NCBI RefSeq assembly: GCF_004331345.1
Contig: NZ_SJJZ01000003.1
Span: 1,116,001 to 1,180,000, forward strand
Length of the DNA: 64,000 bases
Direction: 5' to 3'
DNA from: Kribbella soli
GTDB taxonomy: Bacteria > Actinomycetota > Actinomycetes > Propionibacteriales > Kribbellaceae
Shown here piece after piece: positions 16,575-26,578 of the stretch. How positions within the stretch are numbered: the stretch's first letter is position 1; every line of letters begins with the position of its first letter. A program made the translations under genes and the position numbers. The notes under the pieces are model-generated. The model saw only the letters and a program-made list of their open reading frames with translations, searched no databases and was not told the origin of the DNA.

Positions 16575-17416
16575 GCGACGAACTTCGACATCGCCGGTAC
16601 GCCGAACCGTTCGGCCAGCCACGCGTCGAGGAAGTCGTTGTCGGCGCCGTCGAGGTGGGTGACCTGGTAGACCTCCGGATCCGGCAACGCCGACAGCAGC
16701 GACCCGCACCAGTCCGCGTCGTCGACGGCGAGGAGCGTCCGAGCGGCAACTGCGGGCGCGTGCCGCGACGGATCGAAGTACGACAGGGTTGTCGACAATG
16801 CGTCAGTCGACGATCCACCCCGCAGGTGGTCGTTCAGCTCTTCCAACGGATACAGGCACGACTTCAGCCGCGCCTCCATCGCGCGGTAGAACAGCAGGTC
16901 CGTCACTCGCACCGTGCTGAACCCGGGCCGCCGCGCCGCCGTCAGCACCGCAAGATCGTCACCGGTCACCGCGACCCGCGCCGGATCGACCTCCGCCAGT
17001 CCCATCAGGAACTCGGCCGCTCGTAGACAATCCGCGGCGATCCCGCGATAGATGTACGTCGACGGGTCGTCGATCCCCATTGTCAACAATCCCGGGTACG
17101 CCGCCGCGAATCCCTCGTCGGCGAGCCGCTGACCGCGGTGCATCAGCCCGAGGACGACGTACCGGCTCCGGTCGTTCGGATGCGGGATGTTGTTGACGCT
17201 TCCGTACCGCGGCGTGATGAGCAGCCCGGGGAACGGGCCGTCGCCTTTCGGGATGCTGAGGTTGCCGTACACGCGGTACGGCCCGGTGCTGGTGATCCGC
17301 ACCGTGTAGAACGTCGCCTCGTCGGTCGTCCGCGCCGGCACCACGTCCAGCACCGGGCGGCCGGGAATCGCCGCGAGCTCTTCGTCGACCGCGGCCCAGT
17401 AGGCATCGAAGGTCAT
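16571..17416 (-). CDS. Acetyl-xylan-esterase-like protein lacking catalytic residues
   Basis: A 281-residue homologue of the adjacent AXE1-family esterase (shared FDAYWAAV, YRVYGNLSIPKGDGPFPGLL, AAYPGLLTMGIDDPSTYIYR and YPLEELNDHL segments). The nucleophile elbow GSSQGG of the neighbour is replaced by GDDLAV. The PHCAHHAG histidine region is replaced by THLDGADNDF, and some 20 residues after the elbow are missing. It is therefore probably a non-catalytic paralogue, perhaps a partner or sugar-binding subunit. ATG 17416 lies 4 bases after the esterase stop and its own stop overlaps the SelA-like start as ATGA. Confidence 0.8.
   Translation of the reverse strand: MTFDAYWAAVDEELAAIPGRPVLDVVPARTTDEATFYTVRITSTGPYRVYGNLSIPKGDGPFPGLLITPRYGSVNNIPHPNDRSRYVVLGLMHRGQRLADEGFAAAYPGLLTMGIDDPSTYIYRGIAADCLRAAEFLMGLAEVDPARVAVTGDDLAVLTAARRPGFSTVRVTDLLFYRAMEARLKSCLYPLEELNDHLRGGSSTDALSTTLSYFDPSRHAPAVAARTLLAVDDADWCGSLLSALPDPEVYQVTHLDGADNDFLDAWLAERFGVPAMSKFVA
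16788..16799. repeat. ATTGTCRACAAT motif copy 3
   Basis: GTTGTCGACAAT inside the esterase-like gene; coding codons TTG TCG ACA include two rare ones. Confidence 0.55.
17079..17090. repeat. ATTGTCRACAAT motif copy 4
   Basis: ATTGTCAACAAT, identical to the copy at 15774, coded by TTG TTG ACA. A half-site GACAAT lies 53 bases away at 17026-17031. Confidence 0.6.
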
Positions 17417-17420
17417 CAGG

Positions 17421-18343
17421 TCACCGTCCCGGGGTGAGGTGCTCGGCAAGGAAGTCCTCCACGACGCGCATGACGTCCGGCAGACCGGCGTGGTGCGCGC
17501 AGTGCGGATAGGTGTGCAGCGTCTTCTCGCACGTCAGCGTGCGGTGCAACGCGAACCCGGTCTCCGGCGGGCAGACGTCGTCCTCGAGCCCGAGGTAGAT
17601 CAGCGTCGGCGCCTGCACCTTCGGCGCGAAGTTCAGCCCGTCGTAGTACGCGACCGTCTCCCGCACCCGGTCCACGTCCTTCGGGTGGATCCGCAGGTAC
17701 TCGTTGATCTCCTCGTACGGGTACGACCGGGTCAGCGTCGGCGCGGTCATGATCCCGCAGAGGTACGGCGCGCCCGCCGCAACGCACCGGATCGCATCGG
17801 GCAGCAACGCGGCCGTGGAGATCCCGAGCCCACCGCCCTGGCTCGACCCCTGCAGTCCGATCCGCAGATTGTCGACATCTGGACGATCAAGCAATACTTC
17901 GACCGCACGCACCACGTCGAGGTAGAACCCGCGGTACCCGTACGTGTTGGGGTCGACGATGTTGTGCGTCAGCAGACCCGGATACCCGGGGTTGAACACG
18001 TCGTTCGAGCGGAGCTTCCCGCGCGGCGCGATCGCCAGCGCGGCGTACCCGAGTTCCGCCCACTCCTTCGGGACGGTCGGCTCGGAGATGTACCCGGGGA
18101 TCGTGACCAGGCCCGGGTACGGCGCGGTGCCCGCGCGCGGGACGGCGTACCAGCCGGCGATCCGCAGACCGCCGAAGCTGGTGAAGCGCAGATCGTAGAC
18201 AATCACCGTGTCCGTGGAGAGCGTCGGCATCTCGGTGAGCACCGGGTCCAGCGGGTCGGACGCGCAGTCCGCCAGGCCGGCCGCCCAGAAGTCGTCGAAG
18301 TCAGCGGGCAGTTCGACCTCGACGGTCGCGTTCTCGGGGTCTC

Positions 18344-18347
<4 letters not shown>
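17421..18347 (-). CDS. Acetyl-xylan esterase / cephalosporin-C deacetylase family (AXE1)
   Basis: A 308-residue alpha/beta hydrolase that deacetylates sugars or short oligosaccharides. The nucleophile elbow is QGSSQGGGLGI, the acid lies in YLGLEDDVCPPET, and the His in PHCAHHAG. Early signatures PADFDDFW and GLRIAGWYAVPR are typical of the family. No signal peptide, so it acts inside the cell on imported acetylated sugar. It starts with TTG overlapping the stop of the ABC ATPase (TTGA), hence coupled translation. Confidence 0.9.
17868..17879. repeat. ATTGTCRACAAT motif copy 5
   Basis: ATTGTCGACATC in the AXE1 gene; one half-site is intact. A further half-site GACAAT is at 18198-18203. Confidence 0.45.
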
Positions 18348-19441
<1,094 letters not shown>

Positions 19442-19446
19442 GTGTC

Positions 19447-20340
19447 TCAGCCCTTCACGGATCCGGCGGCCATGCCCTGCACCAGCTTGCGCTGGAAGAG
19501 CAGGGCCAGTGCCAGTGGTGGGACGACCGCGAGCACGCCGGCCGCGGCCATCACGGTGAACTGGGTGTTGAAGTCGGTGGCGAAGTTCGCCGCCACCACC
19601 GGGATCGTCTTCGCCGCCTTCGTACTGGTCAGGAACAGCGCGAACATGAACTCGTTCCACGCGGTCATGAACGCGAACACCGCGGCCGCGACCAGCCCGG
19701 GCGCCGCGACCGGCAGGAACACCGTCCACATCGTCCGGAACCAGCCGCACCGGTCGACCCGGGCCGCTTCCTCCAGTTCGCGCGGTACCGACCGGAAGAA
19801 GTCCTTCAGGATCCAGATCGTGATCGGCAACGCGAACGTCGTGTACGACAGGATCAGCGCGAGATAGGTGTCCAGCAGCCCGAACGACCGCATCAGCAGG
19901 TAGAACGGGATGATGATCGCGATCCCCGGCACCATCCGGGTCAGCAGGTACAGCACGAGCAGCACCTGACTCCCGCGGAACTTCAACCGCGAGAACGAGT
20001 ACGCCGCGAACGTCGCCAGCGCCAGGTTCAGTACGGCGGTCGCGGTCGCCACGACCAGGCTGTTCCGCAACGAGTACGGCGTCTCCGACACGGCCCGCCC
20101 ACCGACGAGCTCCTGCGCCGCGTTCGGACGGACGAACCCGAGATAGTTCTCCAGCGTCGGATGGATCGGAACCCAGTGCGGCGGCACCGAGATCGCGTCC
20201 ACCTCATGCATGAAACTCATCGCGACAATCCAGTAGAACGGCAACACCAGATAGAGCGCAAAGCCGACCGCCAGCACATAAAGCACGATCTTCTTCCACG
20301 GAATCCGATACCGGAGCGGGACATTCACGACGGTGCTCAT
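19447..20340 (-). CDS. Sugar ABC transporter permease (MalG type)
   Basis: A 297-residue inner-membrane permease with about six membrane segments. The EAA loop, which contacts the ATPase, is the EELEEAARVDRCGWFRTMWTV-like stretch near residue 195. The N-terminal segment after the cytoplasmic KK is a clear membrane helix (VLYVLAVGFALYLVLPFYWI). It starts at the ATGA overlap with the other permease. A motif half-site GACAAT (20224-20229) is in the frame. Confidence 0.93.
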   Translation of the reverse strand: MSTVVNVPLRYRIPWKKIVLYVLAVGFALYLVLPFYWIVAMSFMHEVDAISVPPHWVPIHPTLENYLGFVRPNAAQELVGGRAVSETPYSLRNSLVVATATAVLNLALATFAAYSFSRLKFRGSQVLLVLYLLTRMVPGIAIIIPFYLLMRSFGLLDTYLALILSYTTFALPITIWILKDFFRSVPRELEEAARVDRCGWFRTMWTVFLPVAAPGLVAAAVFAFMTAWNEFMFALFLTSTKAAKTIPVVAANFATDFNTQFTVMAAAGVLAVVPPLALALLFQRKLVQGMAAGSVKG

Positions 20341-21251
20341 ACCTCGAAGTTGCCTTTCCGGTAGAGGAGGCCGATGTAGCCGACGGAGATCAGGAGGGTG
20401 ATCGCGGTGATCACCCAGGCGTAGGCGCTGCCGAGGCCGAAGTCGGTGAAGGTCAGGACGGTTTGGACGTCGAGGAGCGCGATCGTGGTGGTCGCGTCCC
20501 CGGGGCCGCCGCCGGTGAGGACGTAGATGGTGTCGAACGCGCGGAACGCGTTCATCGTCTCGAGGATGAGGACGATCAGGAGTGGATGCAGGAGCCACGG
20601 CACGGTCACCTCGGTGAACCGTCGCCACGCGCCGGCGCGGTCCACGGTGGCGGCGTCGTACAACTCCGAGGGGATTGTCGACAATCCGGCGAGCAGAATG
20701 ATGACCGAGAACGGGAGCGTGTTCCAGACCTGGGCGAGTGCCGTGAACAGGAACGCGCCCGAGCCGGACGTCAGCCACGCGTGGTAGCTGTCGATCAGCC
20801 CGAGTTGCTGCAGCAGACCGTTCAGCGCGCCGGTCTTCGCGTCGAAGATCGTCCGCCACATCAGGCCGTTCACCACCCCGGGCATTGCCCAGGGCAACAA
20901 AGCGAGGCTGAGCAGCAGACCGCGACCGCGGAACCGTTCGTTCAGCACCAGCGCCAGGATCAGCGCGAGTACGACGGTCAGCCCGAGCACCACCAGCACG
21001 AACAGCGCCGAGACTTTCAGCGCGGACAGGAACGCCTGGTCGCTGAGCAGTGCCTTGTAGTTGTCGAATCCGATGAACCGCTTGGCCCGCGGGCGTTTCA
21101 GGTTGTTCTTCTGCAGGCTGACGTAGAACGAGTACCCGATCGGATAGGCGACCAGCAGGGCGATCACCGCGATCGCCGGGGCATTCAGAGCCCAGGCTTT
21201 CGCGTTGTCGCCCAGCGGCCGGCGTTCGGCGGACCCTTTGAGCACAGCCAT
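20337..21251 (-). CDS. Sugar ABC transporter permease (MalF type)
   Basis: A 304-residue permease with six membrane segments, starting with APAIAVIALLVAYPIGYSFY. The EAA loop is ELYDAATVDRAGAWRRFTEV. Together with the MalG-type protein it forms the channel for the CUT1 transporter. It follows the binding-protein gene after 2 bases. Confidence 0.93.
   Translation of the reverse strand: MAVLKGSAERRPLGDNAKAWALNAPAIAVIALLVAYPIGYSFYVSLQKNNLKRPRAKRFIGFDNYKALLSDQAFLSALKVSALFVLVVLGLTVVLALILALVLNERFRGRGLLLSLALLPWAMPGVVNGLMWRTIFDAKTGALNGLLQQLGLIDSYHAWLTSGSGAFLFTALAQVWNTLPFSVIILLAGLSTIPSELYDAATVDRAGAWRRFTEVTVPWLLHPLLIVLILETMNAFRAFDTIYVLTGGGPGDATTTIALLDVQTVLTFTDFGLGSAYAWVITAITLLISVGYIGLLYRKGNFEV
20674..20685. 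repeat. ATTGTCRACAAT motif copy 8
   Basis: ATTGTCGACAAT, the perfect palindrome, in the MalF-type gene just before the EAA-loop codons. Coded by TTG TCG ACA ATC, where CTG and ACC would be expected. Confidence 0.6.
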
Positions 21252-21253
21252 CG

Positions 21254-22579
21254 TCAGGAGTACTTCTTCTTCAGCGTCACGGCCGACTGCGCGAGCGCCG
21301 CGACCGCGGCCGACGGCTGGGTCTGGTTGCTCAGCACGCCCTGCACGACCTTGTGCATCTCGGTCTCGAACTCGGTGTACCAGGGCACCCCGAGAACGTT
21401 GCGCGGCTTGGCGATCTCGGCCAGATGCGTGTAGATCTTCGGATCGGCGAACTTCTTCAGCGCCGCGGTGATCGTCGGATCGTTGACCATCGCTTTGTAG
21501 GCAAAACCCAGTCCGCGCTGCAGGAACCAGAACTTCGCGGTGTACGGCTGCTTCTGGTCGTCGTACCCGCCGAGGTACGTGAGCAGCTTGAACGCGTTGT
21601 CCTTGACCTCGGTGTCCTTCGCCAGGCCGTACATCCGGGTGTTGCTGACGGTCCCGTGCTCCTTGCCGTCCAGGCTCGGCACGAGCCCCATCCGGATCTT
21701 GCCCGCAGCCTTGGACTTGGCCGGGTCGTTGTAGTCGCGGCTCGCGTAGCGGGCGCCGATCGTGTACGCGTACCGGTTCGCCTTCATCGCGTTGTCGACC
21801 GGGACCGGCAGCAGCTGCAGCGACGCCGGGTCGATCACCTTCGACTTGGTCGCGGCCTGCTGCAGCCAGGCGAACACGTCCTTCGTCACCGTGTCAGACG
21901 TATTCATGATCGGGTTCTGCTGGTCGTCGAACATGTTCCCGCCGCTGCCGAACAGCAGCGCCCACACCCAGGACCACCAGGTGTCGGACAACTGCGCGGG
22001 CAGACCGATCGGGTACTCCAGCAGACCGGCGTTCTTGATCTTCAGGGCCTGCGCCTCGAGCTCCTCGAGACTGGCCGGAGGCTTCGAGATCCCTGCCTGG
22101 GCAAGGATTCCGGCGTTGTACGTCAGGCAGGTCGCGTCGGTGTAGTACGGGAGGCCGTACCGCTTCCCGTCGTACGTCATCGCCTGTGCGTTACCGGGAT
22201 AGATCGCGTCGTAGACCTCGTCGACGCCGGCCATCCCGTCGAGAGGTTGCAGGTAGTCGCCCTCGACCCAGGCCGCGAGCGAGTCGTCGTACACGTAGAG
22301 CGCGTCCGGTCCGCCGCCACCGGTGAACTCGGCGACGACCTTCTGGACGTACTGCGCACTCGTGATCGGGGTGTAGTTGACCTTGACATTGCTGGTCTTG
22401 GTGAAGCGGTCGAGGTTCTGCTGGACCAGCGCTGCCTCGTAGTCCCAGCCCTCGAACTTCACGCTGCCGTCGCCGGAACCACCTCCCGAGGAGGAGTCGT
22501 TCGAGCAGGCGGACAGCAGGGCGGGGCCGGCCAGTCCGAGACCGGTCAGCTTGAGGATGTGGCGGCGGGTGAGCTCCAT
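21254..22579 (-). CDS. Sugar-binding lipoprotein of CUT1 ABC transporter
   Basis: A 441-residue extracytoplasmic solute-binding protein of family 1. The N-terminus MELTRRHILKLTGLGLAGPA has a twin-arginine-like motif, and LLSAC is a lipobox, so it is exported folded and lipid-anchored. It continues with KFEGWDYEAALVQQNLDRF and the SLEELEAQALKIKNAG region typical of the family. It captures a carbohydrate for the permeases downstream. Start 22579 lies inside the 3' end of the regulator gene (34-base overlap). Confidence 0.92.
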   Translation of the reverse strand: MELTRRHILKLTGLGLAGPALLSACSNDSSSGGGSGDGSVKFEGWDYEAALVQQNLDRFTKTSNVKVNYTPITSAQYVQKVVAEFTGGGGPDALYVYDDSLAAWVEGDYLQPLDGMAGVDEVYDAIYPGNAQAMTYDGKRYGLPYYTDATCLTYNAGILAQAGISKPPASLEELEAQALKIKNAGLLEYPIGLPAQLSDTWWSWVWALLFGSGGNMFDDQQNPIMNTSDTVTKDVFAWLQQAATKSKVIDPASLQLLPVPVDNAMKANRYAYTIGARYASRDYNDPAKSKAAGKIRMGLVPSLDGKEHGTVSNTRMYGLAKDTEVKDNAFKLLTYLGGYDDQKQPYTAKFWFLQRGLGFAYKAMVNDPTITAALKKFADPKIYTHLAEIAKPRNVLGVPWYTEFETEMHKVVQGVLSNQTQPSAAVAALAQSAVTLKKKYS

Positions 22580-23877
22580 GGTTGTGCCTCCAACGCTTGG
22601 GCGATGCGCAGTCGGTACAGACGCGTCGGGCGTCCTTTGGGGTGGTGCTGGGCAGTGCCCTCGACGCTCACCAGGCCGCCTGCGTCGAGAGTCCGGATCA
22701 GGCGGCGTCCGCTCTGGTCCGTGATGCCGAGATGACCGGCAAGCTCTCCAGGCGAGAGCGTGCGGCCTTGCAGTTCGTGGTCCAGCGCGGCCAGCCGGGA
22801 GACGGTGGTCGCGCTCAGACCGACGTACTTCGCGAGTTGTTCGACCTCGTCGCCGTGCTCTCGGTAGGAGAACCGCAGCGCCTCGCCGACCGGTCCCATC
22901 GGACCGATCACGACACCGCTGTCCTCGAACAGGTACGCGCACGGTTCGGCGGCCAGTTCGGCGCGCGCGGCTGCCTGCTCGGCGAGCAGGACGCAGTTGC
23001 GCGCCGATACGCCGACACCGAAGCCGGCCGAGATCTGCGCGCCGAGCGCCACTGCGGCCTCGGCCAGTGCGGGTACGGCGACCCAGTTGCGGGTGATGCG
23101 CTCGAACAACGCCTTGTGGGCGAAGACGACGACACCGCGGCGCCCGCGGTTCTCGATCCAGGCGCCGGCGAACTCGGGGGTGTTGAGCAGGTGGTTCATC
23201 AGACCGATCCGGGCCCGTTCCTCGTCCGCGGACTGCTCGATCAGGAAGACCCCTGCGGCGAAACGTTGTGCACTGGCCCGCTCGGACTCGATCCGCAGCG
23301 CGAGCTCGTGCAGCTCGGTACGGATCGTGGCCGGTACCGGCATACCGCTCATGATCTGGATCCGGCCGGCGAGCTGTTCCCGTACGGCGGCACGCACGCT
23401 GATCACGTAGCTGCGCTCACCGAACCTCCGGTACGCGGCCTGGTGGAACGCGACGATCTCGTCGACGCTCTGGGTCGGTGCGTAGGGCAAGCAGTCGATC
23501 TGGTCCTGATCGAGGTCCAGCGCGGTAGCCACCGCTTCGACCGCTTCGGCCGGGAACGTGTCGATGCTGACCGGCGTACGGCCCCAGCCGCGTTCCTGCG
23601 CACGGTAGAGCGCGAGCGTCAGGTCGAGCGCCGACGAGCGGATCACGCCGACCGGCAGGCCGGGCGGGAGGAGCTCCTGGCTCGCGGTGTACGGCACCGG
23701 TCCGGCCAGGAAGCCGTCGAGTCGCGTCGTACTCAGGAACTCGGCGACCTTGTCGCGGATCTCGTCCTCGTGGTCGTAGCTGACCCACTCGAGATCCACC
23801 CCGCCGAGCGTGCGCGCGGCGTCGTGGAACAGCTCGTGGTGGGTCACGTGGGTGACGACCCCGATCACGATGTCCAC
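22546..23877 (-). CDS. Transcriptional regulator with N-terminal sensor-like domain and C-terminal winged helix
   Basis: A 443-residue protein, first gene of the sugar operon. The N-terminus IVIGVVTHVTHHELFHDAAR plus GVDLEWVSYDHEDEIRDKV looks like a Rossmann-type sensor fold. The middle QISAGFGVGVSARNCVLLAE region resembles degenerate GGDEF-like modules of sensor regulators. The end, LSPGELAGHLGITDQSGRRL plus IRTLDAGGLVSVEG, is a winged helix. The family cannot be named from sequence alone. GTG 23877 is chosen because AAGGAG lies 6 nt upstream. It probably senses the transported sugar or its product. Nested palindromes sit just upstream of it. Confidence 0.7.
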   Translation of the reverse strand: MDIVIGVVTHVTHHELFHDAARTLGGVDLEWVSYDHEDEIRDKVAEFLSTTRLDGFLAGPVPYTASQELLPPGLPVGVIRSSALDLTLALYRAQERGWGRTPVSIDTFPAEAVEAVATALDLDQDQIDCLPYAPTQSVDEIVAFHQAAYRRFGERSYVISVRAAVREQLAGRIQIMSGMPVPATIRTELHELALRIESERASAQRFAAGVFLIEQSADEERARIGLMNHLLNTPEFAGAWIENRGRRGVVVFAHKALFERITRNWVAVPALAEAAVALGAQISAGFGVGVSARNCVLLAEQAAARAELAAEPCAYLFEDSGVVIGPMGPVGEALRFSYREHGDEVEQLAKYVGLSATTVSRLAALDHELQGRTLSPGELAGHLGITDQSGRRLIRTLDAGGLVSVEGTAQHHPKGRPTRLYRLRIAQALEAQPWSSPAATSSS

Positions 23878-23887
23878 GACGCACTCC

Positions 23888-23919
23888 TTTACGAACCATG
23901 TTCGGAAGTGACTCGTAAA
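23888..23919. promoter_or_regulatory. Nested palindromes upstream of the sugar-operon regulator
   Basis: TTTACGA (23888-23894) and TCGTAAA (23913-23919) form an 18-nt-spaced inverted repeat; CGAAC-CAT-GTTCG is nested at 23892-23904. They lie between the regulator and the divergent SDR gene. Confidence 0.6.
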
Positions 23920-24007
23920 TCCAATGCCGTCCAAGGTCCCCCGATTCGAGGGGTCAGGTCAAGGGATCGTGCGGGATTCGTTCAAGACGCGGACGCCGTC
24001 CCGCTCG

Positions 24008-24013
24008 TAGCGT
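24008..24013 (+). promoter_or_regulatory. -10 element, leaderless promoter of SDR gene
   Basis: TAGCGT lies 7 nt before ATG 24021. Confidence 0.5.
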
Positions 24014-24020
24014 CGCGGGC

Positions 24021-24902
24021 ATGATTCTTGTTACCGGTGGGCTCGGCATGATCGGCGCTCACACCGCGCGCGCCCTCCTCGACCTCGGGCAGGAGGTCGT
24101 CGTCACCTCGCATCGACGTACCGATCCGCCGCCGTTCCTCGACGGCAAGGTCGTCGTCGAGCAGGTGGACGTCACCGACCGGGACGCGTTTCTCGCCCTC
24201 GGGGAGCGTCACGACATCAGCGACATCGTCCACCTGGCGGGCTCGATCCCGGCCGACGATCCGGTCGCGTACTTCCGCCACGACACCGCTGGATTGCTCA
24301 ATGCACTGGATGCGGCGCGGGCGTGGAAGGTACGGCGGTTCGCGGTCGCCAGCAGCATCGGGGTGTACATCGGGCAGGACGAATCACCGTGGCACGAAGA
24401 CCTTCCGCTACCGACCGCCGACCTCCCACACTTGATCGTCGCCTTCAAGAAGGCCGTCGAACCAGTGACGACGCACAGCCTGGCCGGAACCGGCGTCCAG
24501 CCGATCGTGCTCCGGATCGGCTCGACCTGGGGCCCGCTGATGGATCCGGAGTCCAGCTTCAGCCCGATCCCGCCCTACGTCAGCGCCGTACTCCGCGGCG
24601 AAACTCCCACTCCCCTGCCGGCCGACGCCGGTGGCGACTGGTGCTATGCGCCTGACATGGGCCGCGCGATCGCCTCCCTCGTCAGCGCGGACACCCTCAA
24701 CCACACCACCTACAACGTCTCCAGCGGCACGCCCTTCGTGTACGGCGAAGCGGCCGGCCAACTGACCGTCGAGCCCGGTGGCCGGACCAGCCCACACCTC
24801 GACGTCACCCGCCTGACCAATGAGACCGGCTTCGCCCCCACCTTCGCTTTCCCCGAAGCCGTCGCCGACTACATCACCTGGCGCACCACCAACGCCCGCT
24901 GA
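24021..24902 (+). CDS. Extended SDR (epimerase/dehydratase-like) protein
   Basis: A 293-residue NAD(P)-binding protein starting MILVTGGLGMIGAHTARALL (glycine motif GGLGMIG), with DIVHLAGSIPADD and FAVASSIGVYIG as in UDP-glucose-epimerase relatives. The region that should carry the catalytic YxxxK reads LIVAFKKAVEP, so no Tyr lies four residues before the Lys. It may be a non-catalytic or altered SDR. It is divergent from the sugar operon, but no shared function is proven. Confidence 0.8.
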   Translation: MILVTGGLGMIGAHTARALLDLGQEVVVTSHRRTDPPPFLDGKVVVEQVDVTDRDAFLALGERHDISDIVHLAGSIPADDPVAYFRHDTAGLLNALDAARAWKVRRFAVASSIGVYIGQDESPWHEDLPLPTADLPHLIVAFKKAVEPVTTHSLAGTGVQPIVLRIGSTWGPLMDPESSFSPIPPYVSAVLRGETPTPLPADAGGDWCYAPDMGRAIASLVSADTLNHTTYNVSSGTPFVYGEAAGQLTVEPGGRTSPHLDVTRLTNETGFAPTFAFPEAVADYITWRTTNAR

Positions 24903-24921
24903 AGCGGATCCGTCGGTGTGC

Positions 24922-24927
24922 TTGGAT
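24922..24927 (+). promoter_or_regulatory. Possible -10 element, leaderless promoter
   Basis: TTGGAT lies 6 nt before ATG 24934, within 35 bases of the SDR stop. Confidence 0.35.
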
Positions 24928-24933
24928 GCGGAC

Positions 24934-25434
24934 ATGGCGGCGGTCACCAGACTCGTTCTGTTGTGCGGGACGTCGTTCTCCGGAAAGAGCACGGTCGCGC
25001 GTGCGCTGGCCCCCCGGCTGGCGGCGCGCATCGTGAGTCTCGACGAGATCAACGAGCGCCGCGGGCTGTGGGGCGGTGACGGGATTGCGGTCGAGGAATG
25101 GATCCGGACGCACGAGCTGGCGTCGGCCGAGGTCCGCGAGCTGCTGGGGTCGGGAGCGTCCGTGATCGTCGACGACACCAGTTCGCCGCGGTTTCTGAGG
25201 GACGGCTGGCGGTCGCTCGCAGCGACGGTCGGGGCTCGGTTCACCTTGATCTACGTGGAGGTGGACCATGCGACGGTACGTCGGCGCCGCGCCGGCAACC
25301 GGGTCGATCCGCAGCGGCGGGACGTCGCGGACGCCGTACTGGATCAGCACCTCACCGACTTCGAACCACCGGCAGCCGACGAGCACGCCGTACGAGTGAC
25401 GTCTGTCGACGACCTGCAGCACTTGGCGCTCTGA
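24934..25434 (+). CDS. P-loop kinase-like protein (AAA_33 type)
   Basis: A 166-residue protein with Walker A LCGTSFSGKSTVARAL at about residues 10-25, then IVSLDEINERRG, SVIVDDTSSPRFLRDGWR and a lid-like RRRRAGNR. The layout matches small AAA_33 kinases related to chloramphenicol phosphotransferase and polynucleotide kinase. The substrate is unknown. ATG 24934 is used; upstream in-frame codons overlap the SDR gene. Confidence 0.72.
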   Translation: MAAVTRLVLLCGTSFSGKSTVARALAPRLAARIVSLDEINERRGLWGGDGIAVEEWIRTHELASAEVRELLGSGASVIVDDTSSPRFLRDGWRSLAATVGARFTLIYVEVDHATVRRRRAGNRVDPQRRDVADAVLDQHLTDFEPPAADEHAVRVTSVDDLQHLAL

Positions 25435-25454
25435 GACACCGCCCGCCAGTGGGC

Positions 25455-26576
25455 TCAGCCTCCGGAGACTCCGATTTCGGCGTCGGCCAGGTCGGCGGTG
25501 AGGCCGTCTGTGTCGTCCAGCCAGCCTTGGGGGAGGACGATGTGGTCTCGGGGGCTGCCTTGGCGGCCGCGGGGGGCGCCTAGTTCGGCTACCGGGAACG
25601 GGACGGTGCGATCTAGTTCGGCGAGAAGTTCGTCCAGGCGAGCGAGTGAGTCGACCATGCCGAGGGCGGCGCGGAGTTCACCGCCGGCCGGGAAGCCCTT
25701 CAGGTACCACGGGACGTGTTTGCGGAAGTCGCGCAGCCCGCGCTGCTCCCCCATCAACTCCGCGAGCAGCTCACCGTGCCGCCGCATCACGTCGGCAACC
25801 TCGCCGAGCGTCGGCAGATTCAACGCCTCGCCCCCGCCGAACGCGACCGCGAGATCCCGGAACAACCATGGCCGCCCGAGGCACCCGCGCCCGACGATCA
25901 CGCCGTCGCAGCCCGTCTCGGCGACCATCCGCAAAGCGTCGCCGGCTTCCCAGATGTCGCCGTTGCCGAGGACCGGGATGTTCACGTGCTCCACGAGCGA
26001 GGCGATCGTGGTCCAGTCCGCCTGACCGGAGTACGCCTGCGACGCCGTACGCCCGTGCAGCCCGATCGCCGCCGCACCCGACTCCTCGGCGATCCGCCCG
26101 GCGTCGAGATACGTCTGATGACTGGCGTCGATGCCGATCCGGGTCTTCATCGTCACCGGTACGCCGTACGGCGTCGCGGCCTGCACCGCGGAGCGCAGGA
26201 TCGCGCCGAGCAGGTTGCGCTTCCACGGCAGCGCGGCGCCACCGCCCTTGCGGGTCACCTTCGGCACCGGGCACCCGAAGTTCAGGTCGATGTGCGCGAC
26301 GCCGTACTCGTCACAGAGGATCTGCACCGCGCGCCCGATGTACGACGGGTCGACGCCGTACAACTGCACCGATCGAACCGTCTCACGCGCGTCGAACGTC
26401 AGCATGTCGAGCGACTTCTGATCACCCTCGACGATGCCGCGCGACGTGATCATCTCGCACACGTACAGGCCGGCGCCCTGCTCGGCGCACAGCCGCCGGT
26501 ACGCCGCATTGGTGATACCGGCCATCGGCGCCAGCACCACCGGCGTCTCGATCGTGAGGTTACCCAGCTGAAGCAT
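25455..26576 (-). CDS. dusB: tRNA-dihydrouridine synthase
   Basis: A 373-residue FMN enzyme that reduces uridines in the tRNA D-loop using NADPH. The start LTIETPVVLAPMAGITNAAY is diagnostic. The catalytic Cys is in LNFGCPVPKVTRKGGGAAL. Later GLHGRTASQAYSG and PVLGNGDIWEAGDAL bind FMN phosphate. The C-terminal helical tRNA-binding domain is present. A TTG at 26582 is in frame but ATG 26576, two bases after the upstream stop, is preferred. Confidence 0.95.
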   Translation of the reverse strand: MLQLGNLTIETPVVLAPMAGITNAAYRRLCAEQGAGLYVCEMITSRGIVEGDQKSLDMLTFDARETVRSVQLYGVDPSYIGRAVQILCDEYGVAHIDLNFGCPVPKVTRKGGGAALPWKRNLLGAILRSAVQAATPYGVPVTMKTRIGIDASHQTYLDAGRIAEESGAAAIGLHGRTASQAYSGQADWTTIASLVEHVNIPVLGNGDIWEAGDALRMVAETGCDGVIVGRGCLGRPWLFRDLAVAFGGGEALNLPTLGEVADVMRRHGELLAELMGEQRGLRDFRKHVPWYLKGFPAGGELRAALGMVDSLARLDELLAELDRTVPFPVAELGAPRGRQGSPRDHIVLPQGWLDDTDGLTADLADAEIGVSGG

Positions 26577-26578
26577 GC

